64,000 nucleotides of DNA from Arthrobacter sp. ISL-65 (GTDB taxonomy: Bacteria; Actinomycetota; Actinomycetes; Actinomycetales; Micrococcaceae), in assembly GCF_018613795.1 (NCBI RefSeq), contig NZ_JAGGPN010000009.1, forward strand, positions 40,898 through 104,897, read 5' to 3'. Every line of letters starts with the position of its first letter. Within the stretch, counting starts at the first letter, position 1. This document shows, piece after piece, positions 44,360-53,283 of this stretch. The position numbers were made by a program, and so were the translations under genes. The notes beneath the pieces are model-generated. The model was not told the DNA's origin, made no database searches, and saw only the letters and a list, made by a program, of their open reading frames with translations.

Positions 44360-45142
44360 ATGGCCGCCGCAGCTGAAGTCCCCACCGCCCGCGCAACGTT
44401 CCTGCCGGACACCGCCTCCACACGGCAGTACATCGGGGCGTGGGCGGTGCTCAGCGTCGTCCAGTATTTCATGGCGGAGGCCGCCGTCATCGGGGCCTGG
44501 GCCGGGCCCGACCCCTACAGCCGGCGGACCGGCCTCATCAGCGACCTGGGTGCCGTCACCTGTGGGCTCTACGGCGGCCGCAGCATCTGTTCGCCGCTGC
44601 ACTTGCTGATGAACGTCTCCTTCGTGGTTCAGGGGCTGGGGATGCTGCTGGGCGCGCTGCTGCTGAGCTCGGCGCTGCTGCGGGTGGCCGCCCGGGCCGG
44701 CGTGCGGGTCACGGCCAGCCATTCCGGGGAAGTGCCGTGGTACTCAGCCGTGGCGGCGCGGATCCTGACCGGGACCGCAGGCGCCGGCACGGTCGTCGTG
44801 GGGCTGGTCCCTGAAGACTTGGACTCCGGCTGGCATTACGCGGGCGCCGTCATGTACTTCATCGCCGGTTCCCTGGCGCTGCTGCTGCTGGGCGCCCTGT
44901 GGCTCCGGCAAACGCCGCTGGGCTGGTTTATCCTGGCCGCCGGCGGAGTGTCCGCGGCCGCACTCCTCACGGCCGCCGTCACCGGCCTGGACGTTCCCGA
45001 GCCCGGAACCCTGGAACGGCTGATGGGCTACCCCATCACGATTGGCCTCGCGGCCGCCGGCCTGGTCATCGCCCAGCGTGTCCGGCAGGAACGGCAGGTG
45101 CGCAGGGCCTTCGCCCGGGCCCGGGCCGCCCGGAGCGCCTAG
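44360..45142 (+). CDS. DUF998 domain-containing membrane protein
   Basis: A 260-residue membrane protein with about six helices. DUF998 landmarks are GPDPYSRRTGLISDLGAVTCG, then SPLHLLMNVSFVVQGLGMLLGA and GLVPEDLDSGWHYAGAV. The family is common in actinobacteria and of unknown function. ATG 44360 gives MAAAAEVPTARATFLPD; the frame is open further upstream through the tRNA region, which is not coding. It is convergent with the next membrane gene. Confidence 0.8.
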   Translation: MAAAAEVPTARATFLPDTASTRQYIGAWAVLSVVQYFMAEAAVIGAWAGPDPYSRRTGLISDLGAVTCGLYGGRSICSPLHLLMNVSFVVQGLGMLLGALLLSSALLRVAARAGVRVTASHSGEVPWYSAVAARILTGTAGAGTVVVGLVPEDLDSGWHYAGAVMYFIAGSLALLLLGALWLRQTPLGWFILAAGGVSAAALLTAAVTGLDVPEPGTLERLMGYPITIGLAAAGLVIAQRVRQERQVRRAFARARAARSA

Positions 45143-45161
45143 GCTTCCTGCTGCGGGGCGG

Positions 45162-45806
45162 CTAGACGGCCGGAGGCCCGGCGTCTTTTTTCGAGGACCG
45201 GCGCCCCAGGAACACGGCGGCGCCGCCGGCGAGAAGGCTGGCCACGAACAGTACCCAGCCGGCCACGGTGAGGCCCGACGCCAAGGCGACCTGGCCGGCG
45301 TCGAGATTAACCGCCGCGACCATGGAATCAATGGTGACGTTGCCCCACAGCCGTACCACCACAAACAGCAACGGCAGCGCCCAGAGCGCCCAGCGCAGCG
45401 CCTTTTTGGCCACGTTGGTGCCGATCAGAAGCAGCCAGGTGAAGGCGAAGATCAGCGGAAACAGGGTGCCCGCCGTCTTGTGGACGTAGTTGAGCTGGCC
45501 CCGGGCGTCGGCGTCCAGGGCACGGCGCAGCTGCTCGGCGTAGCCGGTGTCGAAGCCGCCGCTCAGGGAATCGGGCATGGCCAGCCCGCCGGACAGCTGG
45601 GTGAGCTGGTTCAGCGTGAGCAGGTGAACGTACCAGAACAGGAACAGGCTGGCCACGACGCCGGCGATCACAATCAGGTTGGCGTTGTTCTGGGCCTTCG
45701 CCGGAGAGCGGTCCGTGCCGGGATTGATCACCGGCGGCAGGTGGTGCTGGGGTACTGCGGCCTTCGCGCCGTGCTTCTTGATCCGCTGTGCAGGTGTCTT
45801 GGCCAT
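45162..45806 (-). CDS. Four-helix membrane protein of unknown function
   Basis: A 214-residue membrane protein with a basic, soluble N terminus (KTPAQRIKKHGAKAAVPQHHLPPVINPGT) and four predicted helices, including LIVIAGVVASLFLFWYVHLLTL and LFPLIFAFTWLLLIG. I do not recognise the family. A -10-like GATAAT (45813-45818, minus strand) ends six bases before the ATG, which suggests a leaderless message. It is divergent from the inositol-monophosphatase-like gene. Confidence 0.7.
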   Translation of the reverse strand: MAKTPAQRIKKHGAKAAVPQHHLPPVINPGTDRSPAKAQNNANLIVIAGVVASLFLFWYVHLLTLNQLTQLSGGLAMPDSLSGGFDTGYAEQLRRALDADARGQLNYVHKTAGTLFPLIFAFTWLLLIGTNVAKKALRWALWALPLLFVVVRLWGNVTIDSMVAAVNLDAGQVALASGLTVAGWVLFVASLLAGGAAVFLGRRSSKKDAGPPAV

Positions 45807-45876
45807 GCGTCCATTATCGCCCGCCGTCCTCCGCCTCTGCTGTGCAGGCATGCCCGGCGCCGATAGGGTGGGAACC

Positions 45877-46725
45877 GTGACGGAACTGGGCAGACACAAA
45901 CTGGGCAAACACAGCGCTACCAACCTGAGCCCCGAGCTCGACGACTATGAGCTGGCGGCCGAGCTGGTCCGCGAGGCCGGGCAGCTGGCGCTGCTGATGC
46001 GGCAGGGCGGCCTCGACGCCCAGCGCAAGACCTCCATCTCCGACGTCGTCACAGCGGCGGACCACGCGGCCGAAGCCTATGTGCTGGAGCAGCTTCAGCG
46101 CTGCCGCCCGGACGACGGCGTCCTGGGCGAGGAAGGCGCCGCGGTGCGCGGCAGCAGCGGGCGGACCTGGGTCATCGACCCGGTGGACGGCACCTACAAC
46201 TTCCTGCAGGGCTCCACCTACTGGTGCTCAGCCATCGCGCTCAAGGACGAATCGGATGTGCTGCTCGGAGCCATTTTCCAGCCCGAGGAGGACAAACTCT
46301 GGATCGGCGGCAGGCAGCGCGCCACCACCCTCAACGGCGATCCCGTCACCACCTTCAAGGAGGACGGAACCAACCGCAACGCCGCCGACCTCTCCCACCT
46401 CGGCGCCGCCACCTACATCCACCCGCGCTGGCTCTCCGACCCGATGTGCGCCATGCCGTGGCACGCCGCCGCAACGTCGGCCGCGACGCTGCGGATGCTC
46501 GGGTCCGGCTCGTGCGACCTCGGGCGCGTCGCTGACGGGCAGCTTGGCTGCTGGTTCCAGCACAGCTGCCCCGAATGGGACTGGCTGCCCGGAAAGGCGA
46601 TCGTGACGGCCGCCGGCGGCGTCGCCGGCAGCGTTCACGTCAACGGCCTGGAATGGTTCATGGCGGGAGGAACGACGGCGGTGCACCAGTTGCGCGCCGC
46701 GCTTGAGTCAGGCTCTGTCGACTAG
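45877..46725 (+). CDS. Inositol-monophosphatase-family phosphatase
   Basis: A 282-residue metal-dependent phosphatase. Metal ligands are in LGEEGA, WVIDPVDGTYNFLQG and EWDWLPGKAIVTAAGG. In actinobacteria such proteins are myo-inositol-1-phosphatases or histidinol phosphatases, and sequence alone does not decide. GTG 45877 has TAGGGT seven bases upstream that could be a leaderless -10, and GGTGGG that could be a ribosome site. There are about 35 residues before the catalytic fold. Confidence 0.85.
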   Translation: MTELGRHKLGKHSATNLSPELDDYELAAELVREAGQLALLMRQGGLDAQRKTSISDVVTAADHAAEAYVLEQLQRCRPDDGVLGEEGAAVRGSSGRTWVIDPVDGTYNFLQGSTYWCSAIALKDESDVLLGAIFQPEEDKLWIGGRQRATTLNGDPVTTFKEDGTNRNAADLSHLGAATYIHPRWLSDPMCAMPWHAAATSAATLRMLGSGSCDLGRVADGQLGCWFQHSCPEWDWLPGKAIVTAAGGVAGSVHVNGLEWFMAGGTTAVHQLRAALESGSVD

Positions 46726-46757
46726 ATTTCCGGCCGGCTGGATTTCCGCCGCCGGGG

Positions 46758-46766
46758 TTATCCACA
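46758..46766 (+). promoter_or_regulatory. Perfect DnaA box upstream of pcrA
   Basis: TTATCCACA is the consensus DnaA-binding 9-mer. It sits 45 bases before the pcrA ATG and just before the -10-like TAGACT (46796-46801). Another exact copy (TGTGGATAA on the plus strand) is at 13002-13010, in the tail of the sensor-kinase gene. Single boxes are not an origin; control by DnaA is inference. Confidence 0.4.
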
Positions 46767-46811
46767 GGGCGGAATCCAGTGTCAGTCCCACCGCCTAGAC
46801 TTGTAGTCACC

Positions 46812-49364
46812 ATGGATATGTTGTTTGACCCCTACGCTGACGGTCCGTTCAAGGCTGGTTCCCACGCCGGTGCCATCACCAAGTCGCGCCCCGAAACGGG
46901 GCTGATGACGCCCGCGTTCGGCGGCGGTCCGGGCGAATCCGCCGGCCGCCCCGCAGCTGGCCCGGGGGCAGGTGGCCAAGGCGGCATGCAGGGTGGCCCG
47001 GCAGAGGATCACGCCCGGCACCATCTCCCGGACGCCGGGGCGCTGCTGGCGGGCCTGAATCCGCAGCAGGAGGAAGCGGTCAAGCACTCCGGCAGCGCAC
47101 TGCTGATCGTGGCCGGAGCCGGCTCGGGAAAAACCCGCGTCCTCAGTAACCGGATCGCGTACCTGATTGCCACCAAGCGTGCCCACCACGGCGAGATCCT
47201 GGCCATCACGTTCACCAACAAGGCCGCCGCGGAAATGCGTGAACGCATCGAGGCCCTCGTGGGCAACAGGGCCAAGGCCATGTGGATCTCCACGTTCCAC
47301 TCGTCCTGTGTCCGGATCCTGCGGCGCGAGGCCGCCAACGTCGGCCTGAACTCCAACTTCTCCATCTACGACTCCGCCGACTCCCTGCGGCTGATCACGC
47401 TGGTGGCCAAGAACCTGGACCTGGACCCCAAAAAGTTCGCGCCCAAGGCTATCCAGCACAAGATCTCCGCGCTCAAGAACGAACTGATCGACGCCGACTC
47501 CTTCGCGTCCGCCGCGAACCACAGTGACGCGTTCGAGAGCGCCGTGGCAGACGTCTTCAAGGGCTACACCCAGCGGCTGCGCCAGGCCAACGCCATGGAC
47601 TTCGACGACCTCATCGCTGAGACCGTCTACATGTTCCGGGCCTTCCCGGCGCTGGCGGATTCCTACCGGCGGCGGTTCCGGCACGTCCTGGTGGACGAAT
47701 ACCAGGACACCAACCACGCGCAGTACGCCCTGGTCCGGGAAATCGTCGGCGAGGGCGCGGGAGCGGCCGAACTGACCGTCGTCGGCGACTCGGACCAGTC
47801 CATCTACGCGTTCCGCGGCGCAGACATCCGGAACATTGTGGAGTTCGAGAAGGACTACCCCAACGCGCGCACCATCAAGCTGGAACAGAACTACCGCTCC
47901 ACCCAGAACATCCTGAGCGCGGCCAACTCCGTCATCTCCCGCAACCCCAACCGCCCAGAGAAGCGGCTCTGGACCGCGGAGGGCGAAGGCCACAAGATCA
48001 TCGGCTACGTGGGCGAGAACGAGCACGACGAAGCCCAGTTCATCGCCAAGGAGATCGACCGGCTGCAGGACGAGGACAACCTCCGCCCCGGTGACGTCGC
48101 CATCTTCTACCGCACCAACGCCCAGTCCCGTTCCATCGAGGACGTCCTGGTGCGCGTGGGCCTGCCGTACAAAGTGGTGGGCGGCACCAGGTTCTACGAG
48201 CGCAAGGAAATCAAGGACGCGCTGGCCTACCTCCGGGTCCTGGTCAACCCGGACGACGACGTCAACCTCCGCCGCGTCCTCAACGAGCCCAAGCGCGGGA
48301 TCGGGGACCGGGCCGAGGGGGCCGTCGCGGCCCTCGCCGAGCGGGACCGCACGTCCTTCATCGCCGCCGCCCGCCGCGCCGACCAGGCGCCGGGCATGGC
48401 CACCCGCTCGGTCAACGCGGTGCTTGGCTTCGTGAAGCTCCTGGACGACCTCGCCGAGGTCGCCGCAGGCTCTGGCGCCGCGGCCGCACTCGAGGCCGTG
48501 CTGGAACAGACCGGCTACCTCGCCACGCTGCGCTCCAGCAACGATCCGCAGGACGAGTCCCGGGTGGAGAACCTCGCCGAGCTTGTCGCCGTCGTCCGTG
48601 AATACGAGCGGGACAATCCCGAAGGATCCCTGGGCGCCTTCCTGGAGCAGGTGTCGCTGGTGGCCGACGCCGACCAGATCCCGGACGCCCCGGGGGCGGA
48701 CATCGACGGCGCCGTGGCGGAAGCCAAGCGGCTGGGCGTGGTCACGCTCATGACGCTACACACGGCCAAGGGTCTCGAATTCCCCGTGGTGTTCCTGACC
48801 GGCATGGAGCACGGGCTCTTCCCGCACCAGCGTTCCGCCACTGACCCGAAGGAACTGGCGGAGGAACGCCGGCTCGCCTACGTGGGGCTGACGCGTGCCC
48901 GGAAGCGCCTCTACGTCACGCGTTCCGAGGTCCGCAGCATGTGGGGTCAAAGCCAGTACAACCCGGCCAGCCAGTTCCTGGAGGAAATCCCTTCCGAGCT
49001 CGTCGAATGGAAGCGCGAGGGGACCAGCCGGCAGTCCGGCGGGTGGGGGAGCGGCGCCGACATCGGGTCGAGCCGGTACGGCGGATCCTTCTGGGGCGCC
49101 GGAACGGCCCGCGGCACCCGTGCCGACTCCTCGGCCGGCTTCAACGCCGACGTCCCGGCCGCCGTCGCGAAAAACCGCGTGCAGCCGCAGAAGGAAGTCA
49201 TCGCGGTCAGCGTGGGGGACAAGGTCAACCACACGAGCTTTGGCAACGGCACTGTGCTCGCCGTCGAAGGCGCCGGGGACAAGACCGTGGCGAAGGTGAA
49301 GTTCGACGTCGGCGAGAAGCGGCTGCTTCTGCGGTACGCGCCGCTGACCAAGATCGACGCCTGA
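46812..49364 (+). CDS. pcrA: ATP-dependent DNA helicase UvrD/PcrA
   Basis: An 850-residue superfamily 1A helicase that unwinds DNA 3' to 5' in repair and replication. Walker A GAGSGKT (about 102-108), VLVDEYQDTN, GDSDQSIYAFRGAD, EQNYRSTQNI, LMTLHTAKGLEFPVV and YVGLTRARKRL are all intact. The C terminus ends in a Tudor-like domain (VGDKVNHTSFGNGTVL) that contacts RNA polymerase in PcrA. A variable 85-residue N-terminal extension precedes the core. ATG 46812 is near-leaderless, with TAGACT at 46796. The next gene is on the same strand, two bases away. Confidence 0.96.
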   Translation: MDMLFDPYADGPFKAGSHAGAITKSRPETGLMTPAFGGGPGESAGRPAAGPGAGGQGGMQGGPAEDHARHHLPDAGALLAGLNPQQEEAVKHSGSALLIVAGAGSGKTRVLSNRIAYLIATKRAHHGEILAITFTNKAAAEMRERIEALVGNRAKAMWISTFHSSCVRILRREAANVGLNSNFSIYDSADSLRLITLVAKNLDLDPKKFAPKAIQHKISALKNELIDADSFASAANHSDAFESAVADVFKGYTQRLRQANAMDFDDLIAETVYMFRAFPALADSYRRRFRHVLVDEYQDTNHAQYALVREIVGEGAGAAELTVVGDSDQSIYAFRGADIRNIVEFEKDYPNARTIKLEQNYRSTQNILSAANSVISRNPNRPEKRLWTAEGEGHKIIGYVGENEHDEAQFIAKEIDRLQDEDNLRPGDVAIFYRTNAQSRSIEDVLVRVGLPYKVVGGTRFYERKEIKDALAYLRVLVNPDDDVNLRRVLNEPKRGIGDRAEGAVAALAERDRTSFIAAARRADQAPGMATRSVNAVLGFVKLLDDLAEVAAGSGAAAALEAVLEQTGYLATLRSSNDPQDESRVENLAELVAVVREYERDNPEGSLGAFLEQVSLVADADQIPDAPGADIDGAVAEAKRLGVVTLMTLHTAKGLEFPVVFLTGMEHGLFPHQRSATDPKELAEERRLAYVGLTRARKRLYVTRSEVRSMWGQSQYNPASQFLEEIPSELVEWKREGTSRQSGGWGSGADIGSSRYGGSFWGAGTARGTRADSSAGFNADVPAAVAKNRVQPQKEVIAVSVGDKVNHTSFGNGTVLAVEGAGDKTVAKVKFDVGEKRLLLRYAPLTKIDA

Positions 49365-49366
49365 GC

Positions 49367-50092
49367 GTGCCGGTGCGGCGCCTGGATCGCGTTGCTGCAG
49401 GCCTCGCGCTGCTGTTCTCGGCGGCCCTGTTTTCAACTACCCTGGCCGGCTGTTCCGTAACCGTCGCGGATCCGGAGTACACCCCGCCGCCACCGCTGCC
49501 GGCCCTCGAACAGCTGAAAGAGGCTCCGCTCACTGACCCCGCGGGGTTTGCGGCAGGGGAGGACGTGCTGGCGTTCGTCACTGCGGACCGGAACGTGGTG
49601 TGCGCGCTGACCTCAGCCCGCGGGCCGCACCTGGACCTGCCGTACGAAACCAACAACTTCAGCGATTCCGACAACCAAAAACTGGCAACCGTGCCCGTGG
49701 CGCACTGCGAGCTCGCGGTGTATCCCGCGCCGGCAGCACCGGACGTCGGTGACGACTGCTCGGGGACCGGACTGGGCTATCTGGGCGGCGCGGCACTCCT
49801 GACGCCCAGCCGGGCCCGGTACGGTGAATGCCGGTCCGGCGTCACGCAGATGGAGGCCGAGTACGGGCCCAAGGGCACGGCCAACGGGCCCGTCTCCAAG
49901 CTTCCCGTCCTGCCCGACGGCGGCAACCTCGAACGGAACGGTTTGCGGTGCTCCGCCTACCGCTCGGGGGTGGCCTGCGGAAGCGTCTCTGGCGGCGTCG
50001 GTTTCTTTATCAGCCGGGATCATTACGAACTCATCTCCGCGAAGGGCAAAAACGTCCAGACGGCGCCCGCCAACGCCCCAAAAACCGCGTAA
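49367..50092 (+). CDS. Hypothetical secreted lipoprotein
   Basis: A 241-residue lipoprotein with lipobox LAGC (Cys29) after a hydrophobic signal. The mature part has a Pro-rich start (EYTPPPPLPAL) and six or more cysteines (VVCAL, AHCEL, DDCSG, GECRSG, RCSA, VACGS) that could form disulfides. I do not recognise the family; an LppP/LprE-like or sensor domain role would be guesswork. GTG 49367 starts two bases after the pcrA stop, so translation may be coupled. A weak A-tract/T-tract hairpin (50080-50105) overlaps the stop. Confidence 0.7.
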   Translation: MPVRRLDRVAAGLALLFSAALFSTTLAGCSVTVADPEYTPPPPLPALEQLKEAPLTDPAGFAAGEDVLAFVTADRNVVCALTSARGPHLDLPYETNNFSDSDNQKLATVPVAHCELAVYPAPAAPDVGDDCSGTGLGYLGGAALLTPSRARYGECRSGVTQMEAEYGPKGTANGPVSKLPVLPDGGNLERNGLRCSAYRSGVACGSVSGGVGFFISRDHYELISAKGKNVQTAPANAPKTA

Positions 50093-50315
50093 TCACGGGG
50101 TTTTTCTACGGTCCATAGAATAGTGTCCTTACTCACAGAACAGGTAGTCTGGAACGGGCCGGTCCCTCCAAAGGACTAGAGTTCCCAAAGGAGCATTGCG
50201 CCGCGTGGCTCGTTTCCGGACCTGCCGCAGGGCGCGTGAATTCCGCAGCCCGGTCCGCACCTTGGGTGCAGTCCGGCTGTACAGAAACTACTTCGACGTA
50301 GAAGGACACTAAACC

Positions 50316-51482
50316 GTGGACCTGTTTGAATATCAGGCGCGCGATATGTTCGAAGCGCACGGTGTACCCGTGCTCGCCGGCATCGTGGCGCACACTCCTG
50401 AAGAAGCAAAGGCAGCTGCCGAGAAGATCGGCGGCGTAACTGTCGTCAAGGCACAGGTTAAGGTCGGTGGCCGCGGCAAGGCCGGCGGCGTCAAGGTTGC
50501 CAAGTCCGCCGACGAGGCACTTGAGCACTCCACTAACATCCTGGGCATGGACATCAAGGGCCACACCGTCAACAAGGTGATGATCGCCCAGGGTGCGGAC
50601 ATCGCCGAGGAATACTACTTCTCCGTCCTTCTGGACCGGGCCAACCGCAACTACCTGGCCATGTGCTCGGTGGAAGGCGGCATGGAGATCGAGCAGCTCG
50701 CCGTTGAGCGGCCCGAGGCCCTGGCAAAGGTAGCCATTGACCCCGCCGTGGGCATCGACCAGGCCAAGGCCGACGAGATCGTCGCTGCTGCCGGCTTCGC
50801 TGAAGAACTGCGCGGCAAAGTCGCCGGCGTCATTCTGAAGCTCTGGGACGTCTTCAAGAAGGAAGACGCCACCCTCGTGGAGGTCAACCCGCTGGTCAAG
50901 ACCGGCGCGGGCGAGATCGTCGCCCTCGACGGCAAGGTCACGCTCGACGAGAACGCCGAATTCCGCCACCCCAAGCACGCCCAGCTTGAGGACAAGGAAT
51001 CCGCCGACCCGCTCGAGGCCAAGGCCAAGGCGCAGGACCTGAACTACGTCAAGTTGGACGGCGAAGTCGGCATCATCGGTAACGGTGCAGGCCTCGTCAT
51101 GTCCACCCTGGACGTCGTCGCTTACGCTGGCGAGAACCACGGCAACGTCAAGCCCGCCAACTTCCTGGACATCGGCGGCGGAGCCTCCGCCGAGGTCATG
51201 GCCGCAGGCCTCGACGTCATCCTGGGCGACGAGCAGGTCAAGTCCGTATTCGTCAACGTCTTCGGCGGCATCACCGCCTGTGACGCTGTCGCCAAGGGCA
51301 TCGTGGGCGCCCTGGCCGAGCTGGGCCACTCCGCCAACAAGCCGCTGGTCGTCCGCCTCGACGGCAACAACGTCGAAGAAGGCCGCCGCATCCTCGAAGA
51401 GGCCAACCACCCGCTGGTTACCCTCGCCGCCACCATGGACGAGGGCGCCGACAAGGCCGCCGAGCTCGCCAACGCCCGCTGA
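50316..51482 (+). CDS. sucC: Succinate-CoA ligase [ADP-forming] subunit beta
   Basis: A 388-residue subunit that binds the nucleotide and makes ATP from succinyl-CoA in the TCA cycle. The ATP-grasp start reads [22 protein letters not shown], and [25 protein letters not shown] and [10 protein letters not shown] are typical; only landmarks are quoted. GTG 50316 has GAAGGA upstream. A -10-like TAGAAT lies at 50116. sucD follows by 30 bases. pcrA upstream of sucCD is conserved in actinobacteria (Rv0949, Rv0951-Rv0952). Confidence 0.97.
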   Translation: MDLFEYQARDMFEAHGVPVLAGIVAHTPEEAKAAAEKIGGVTVVKAQVKVGGRGKAGGVKVAKSADEALEHSTNILGMDIKGHTVNKVMIAQGADIAEEYYFSVLLDRANRNYLAMCSVEGGMEIEQLAVERPEALAKVAIDPAVGIDQAKADEIVAAAGFAEELRGKVAGVILKLWDVFKKEDATLVEVNPLVKTGAGEIVALDGKVTLDENAEFRHPKHAQLEDKESADPLEAKAKAQDLNYVKLDGEVGIIGNGAGLVMSTLDVVAYAGENHGNVKPANFLDIGGGASAEVMAAGLDVILGDEQVKSVFVNVFGGITACDAVAKGIVGALAELGHSANKPLVVRLDGNNVEEGRRILEEANHPLVTLAATMDEGADKAAELANAR

Positions 51483-51499
51483 TCGAGCCTGTCGAGATC
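51481..51499. repeat. Partial copy of the GRTYGAGC repeat between sucC and sucD
   Basis: GATCGAGCCTGTCGAGATC begins inside the sucC stop codon. It matches the pattern of GGTTGAGCTTGTCGAAACC at 59415-59433, with paired changes at the ends (GATC/GATC for GGTT/AACC). Confidence 0.5.
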
Positions 51500-51512
51500 T
51501 AGGAAAGAAAAC

Positions 51513-52415
51513 ATGTCTATTTATCTGAACAAGGACTCCAAGGTCATCGTCCAGGGCATCACGGGCGGCGAAGGCACCAAGCACACCGCCCTCATGCTCA
51601 AGGCCGGCACCAACATCGTGGGCGGCGTCAACGCCCGCAAGGCCGGCACCACCGTCCTGCACGGCGAAAACGAGATCAACGTTTTCGGCACCGTCAAGGA
51701 AGCCATCGCAGAGACCGGCGCCGACGTCTCCATCGTCTTCGTTCCGCCGGCATTCACCAAGAACGCCGTTGTTGAAGCCATCGAGGCCGGCATCGGCCTC
51801 GTCGTCGTCATCACCGAAGGCGTCCCGGTTCAGGACTCCGCCGAGTTCTGGGCACTGGCACAGTCCAAGGTCGACGCCGACGGCAACCAGGTCACCCGCA
51901 TCATCGGACCGAACTGCCCCGGCATCATCACCCCGGGCGAGGCCCTCGTGGGCATCACCCCGGCGAACATCACCGGCAAGGGCCCCATCGGCCTGGTCTC
52001 CAAGTCCGGCACGCTGACTTACCAGATGATGTACGAACTGCGCGACCTCGGTTTCTCCACGGCCATCGGCATCGGCGGTGACCCCGTCATCGGCACCACC
52101 CACATCGACGCCCTGGCCGCGTTCGAGGCTGACCCGGAGACCAAGGCCATCGTGATGATCGGCGAAATCGGCGGCGACGCCGAAGAGCGTGCCGCCGACT
52201 TTATCAAGGCCAACGTCACCAAGCCGGTCGTCGGCTACGTGGCCGGCTTCACCGCGCCGGAAGGCAAGACCATGGGCCACGCGGGCGCCATCGTTTCCGG
52301 TTCCGCCGGTACCGCCCAGGCCAAGAAGGAAGCCCTCGAGGCTGCAGGCGTGAAGGTCGGCAAGACGCCGTCCGAGACCGCCAAGCTGCTGCGCGAAGTC
52401 TTCGCAACGCTCTAA
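51513..52415 (+). CDS. sucD: Succinate-CoA ligase subunit alpha
   Basis: A 300-residue CoA-binding subunit. The phospho-acceptor is H256 in [12 protein letters not shown]. The CoA-binding start [21 protein letters not shown], and [14 protein letters not shown], are family landmarks. ATG 51513 follows AGGAAAG. With SucC it forms an alpha/beta dimer or tetramer in the cytosol. It is followed by a long hairpin with a T-rich tail. Confidence 0.97.
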   Translation: MSIYLNKDSKVIVQGITGGEGTKHTALMLKAGTNIVGGVNARKAGTTVLHGENEINVFGTVKEAIAETGADVSIVFVPPAFTKNAVVEAIEAGIGLVVVITEGVPVQDSAEFWALAQSKVDADGNQVTRIIGPNCPGIITPGEALVGITPANITGKGPIGLVSKSGTLTYQMMYELRDLGFSTAIGIGGDPVIGTTHIDALAAFEADPETKAIVMIGEIGGDAEERAADFIKANVTKPVVGYVAGFTAPEGKTMGHAGAIVSGSAGTAQAKKEALEAAGVKVGKTPSETAKLLREVFATL

Positions 52416-52430
52416 GCTTCATCCCAGGTA

Positions 52431-52500
52431 ACGCGGGGTCACTCCCAGCCCAATCCACCCCCCCGGATTGGGCGCAGAGTGACCCCGCGTTTCTTTGTTT
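52431..52500 (+). terminator. Terminator after sucD
   Basis: A 14-bp stem (52431-52444 with 52477-52490, ACGCGGGGTCACTC/GAGTGACCCCGCGT) encloses a second stem CCCAATCC/GGATTGGG (52449-52456 and 52465-52472). A T-rich run (TTTCTTTGTTT) follows. Confidence 0.8.
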
Positions 52501-52589
52501 AAGGGCAGGCGGACTGACCCTTGCCTCTGCCCCGCAGTGAGGTCTATGTTGGCGGTCTCTAAGCACTGCAGCAGTGACAAGGACCGATC

Positions 52590-53063
52590 ATGAGCAATGC
52601 ACTTAAACTCACCATCCCCGACGGCGTCCCGTTCATCGACTTTGAGCGGGAGTTCGATTTTCCGGTCGCGGACGTGTTCCGCGCGCACAAGGAGCCTGAG
52701 CTGATCACGCAGTGGCTGGGGCCGCGCGGCACCAACGTCGATATCGACCACTACGACTTCCGTTCCGGAGGCACCTACCTGTACAACCACACCGGCCCGG
52801 ACGGGGTGACGTACGCCTTCAGCGGCATCTTCCATACCGTCCGTGAAAACGACTTCGCCATCCAGACCTTCGAATTCAGCGGTTACCCGGACATCGTCAG
52901 CATCGAATTCATGAGCTTCGAGGACCTGGGCGGCGGCAGGTGCCGGCTGCGGGCCCATTCCGTCTATCCCAGCATGGAAGCCCGCGACGGGATGGCCCAA
53001 TCAGGCATGGAAAGCGGCGTGTCCGACGGCTACGAGCGGCTCGAGGAGCTGCTCGCCAAGTAG
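52590..53063 (+). CDS. SRPBCC (AHSA1-like) protein
   Basis: A 157-residue START-like protein: FIDFEREFDFPVADVFRAHKEPELITQWLGPRG, then YDFRSGGTYLYNHTGPDG and GMESGVSDGYERLEELLAK, quoted as landmarks. Members bind hydrophobic ligands or act as stress-related proteins; the ligand is unknown. It sits between the sucD terminator and two long hairpins, so it is probably monocistronic. ATG 52590 is preceded by AAGGA. Confidence 0.85.
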   Translation: MSNALKLTIPDGVPFIDFEREFDFPVADVFRAHKEPELITQWLGPRGTNVDIDHYDFRSGGTYLYNHTGPDGVTYAFSGIFHTVRENDFAIQTFEFSGYPDIVSIEFMSFEDLGGGRCRLRAHSVYPSMEARDGMAQSGMESGVSDGYERLEELLAK

Positions 53064-53090
53064 GGCCCGCACCACAAGATAATCGTCCGA

Positions 53091-53131
53091 CGGCGGCCGG
53101 TGACCTTTACCTCGAAGGCCACCGGCCGCCG
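53091..53131. repeat. GC-rich hairpin after the SRPBCC gene
   Basis: CGGCGGCCGGTG (53091-53102) pairs perfectly with 53120-53131. The loop is 17 bases. No T-run follows. It is 16 bases before the 24-bp hairpin. Confidence 0.7.
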
Positions 53132-53146
53132 TCCGCGGTTTAAAGA

Positions 53147-53212
53147 CCCAAGTAGGTAGCAGCAGATGGCGTTCCCAGCGCTGAGAAGGCCATCTGCTGC
53201 TACCTACTTGGG
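53147..53212. repeat. Perfect 24-bp inverted repeat
   Basis: Arms 53147-53170 and 53189-53212 are exact reverse complements (starting CCCAAGTAGGTAGCAGC). The 18-base loop carries AGCGCT. It lies between two plus-strand genes, has no T-run, and is longer and more exact than is needed for termination. It looks like a dispersed element or a protein-binding cruciform. Confidence 0.85.
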
Positions 53213-53228
53213 GGCGCGGGGCAGCATC

Positions 53229-53275
53229 TTGCACGATGTCAACAGTTTGATAGTATGTCAGGACAAACTATCAAA
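53229..53275 (+). promoter_or_regulatory. Promoter and operator of the tautomerase gene
   Basis: -35 TTGCAC (53229-53234), 16 bases, -10 TAGTAT (53251-53256). TGTCAGGACA (53256-53265) directly follows the -10 and matches the Corynebacterium IolR motif KGWCHTRACA at 9 of 10 positions. TTTGATAGT (53246-53254)/ACTATCAAA (53267-53275) forms a dyad around it. A near-identical 15-mer lies upstream of iolC at 53769-53783. Confidence 0.6.
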
Positions 53276-53283
53276 GGAGAGCC

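Noticed and set aside
50133..52280. A 715-codon open frame on the minus strand
   Set aside because: It mirrors sucCD in high-GC codon frames, shows repetitive Val/Asp/Gly composition and no family motif.
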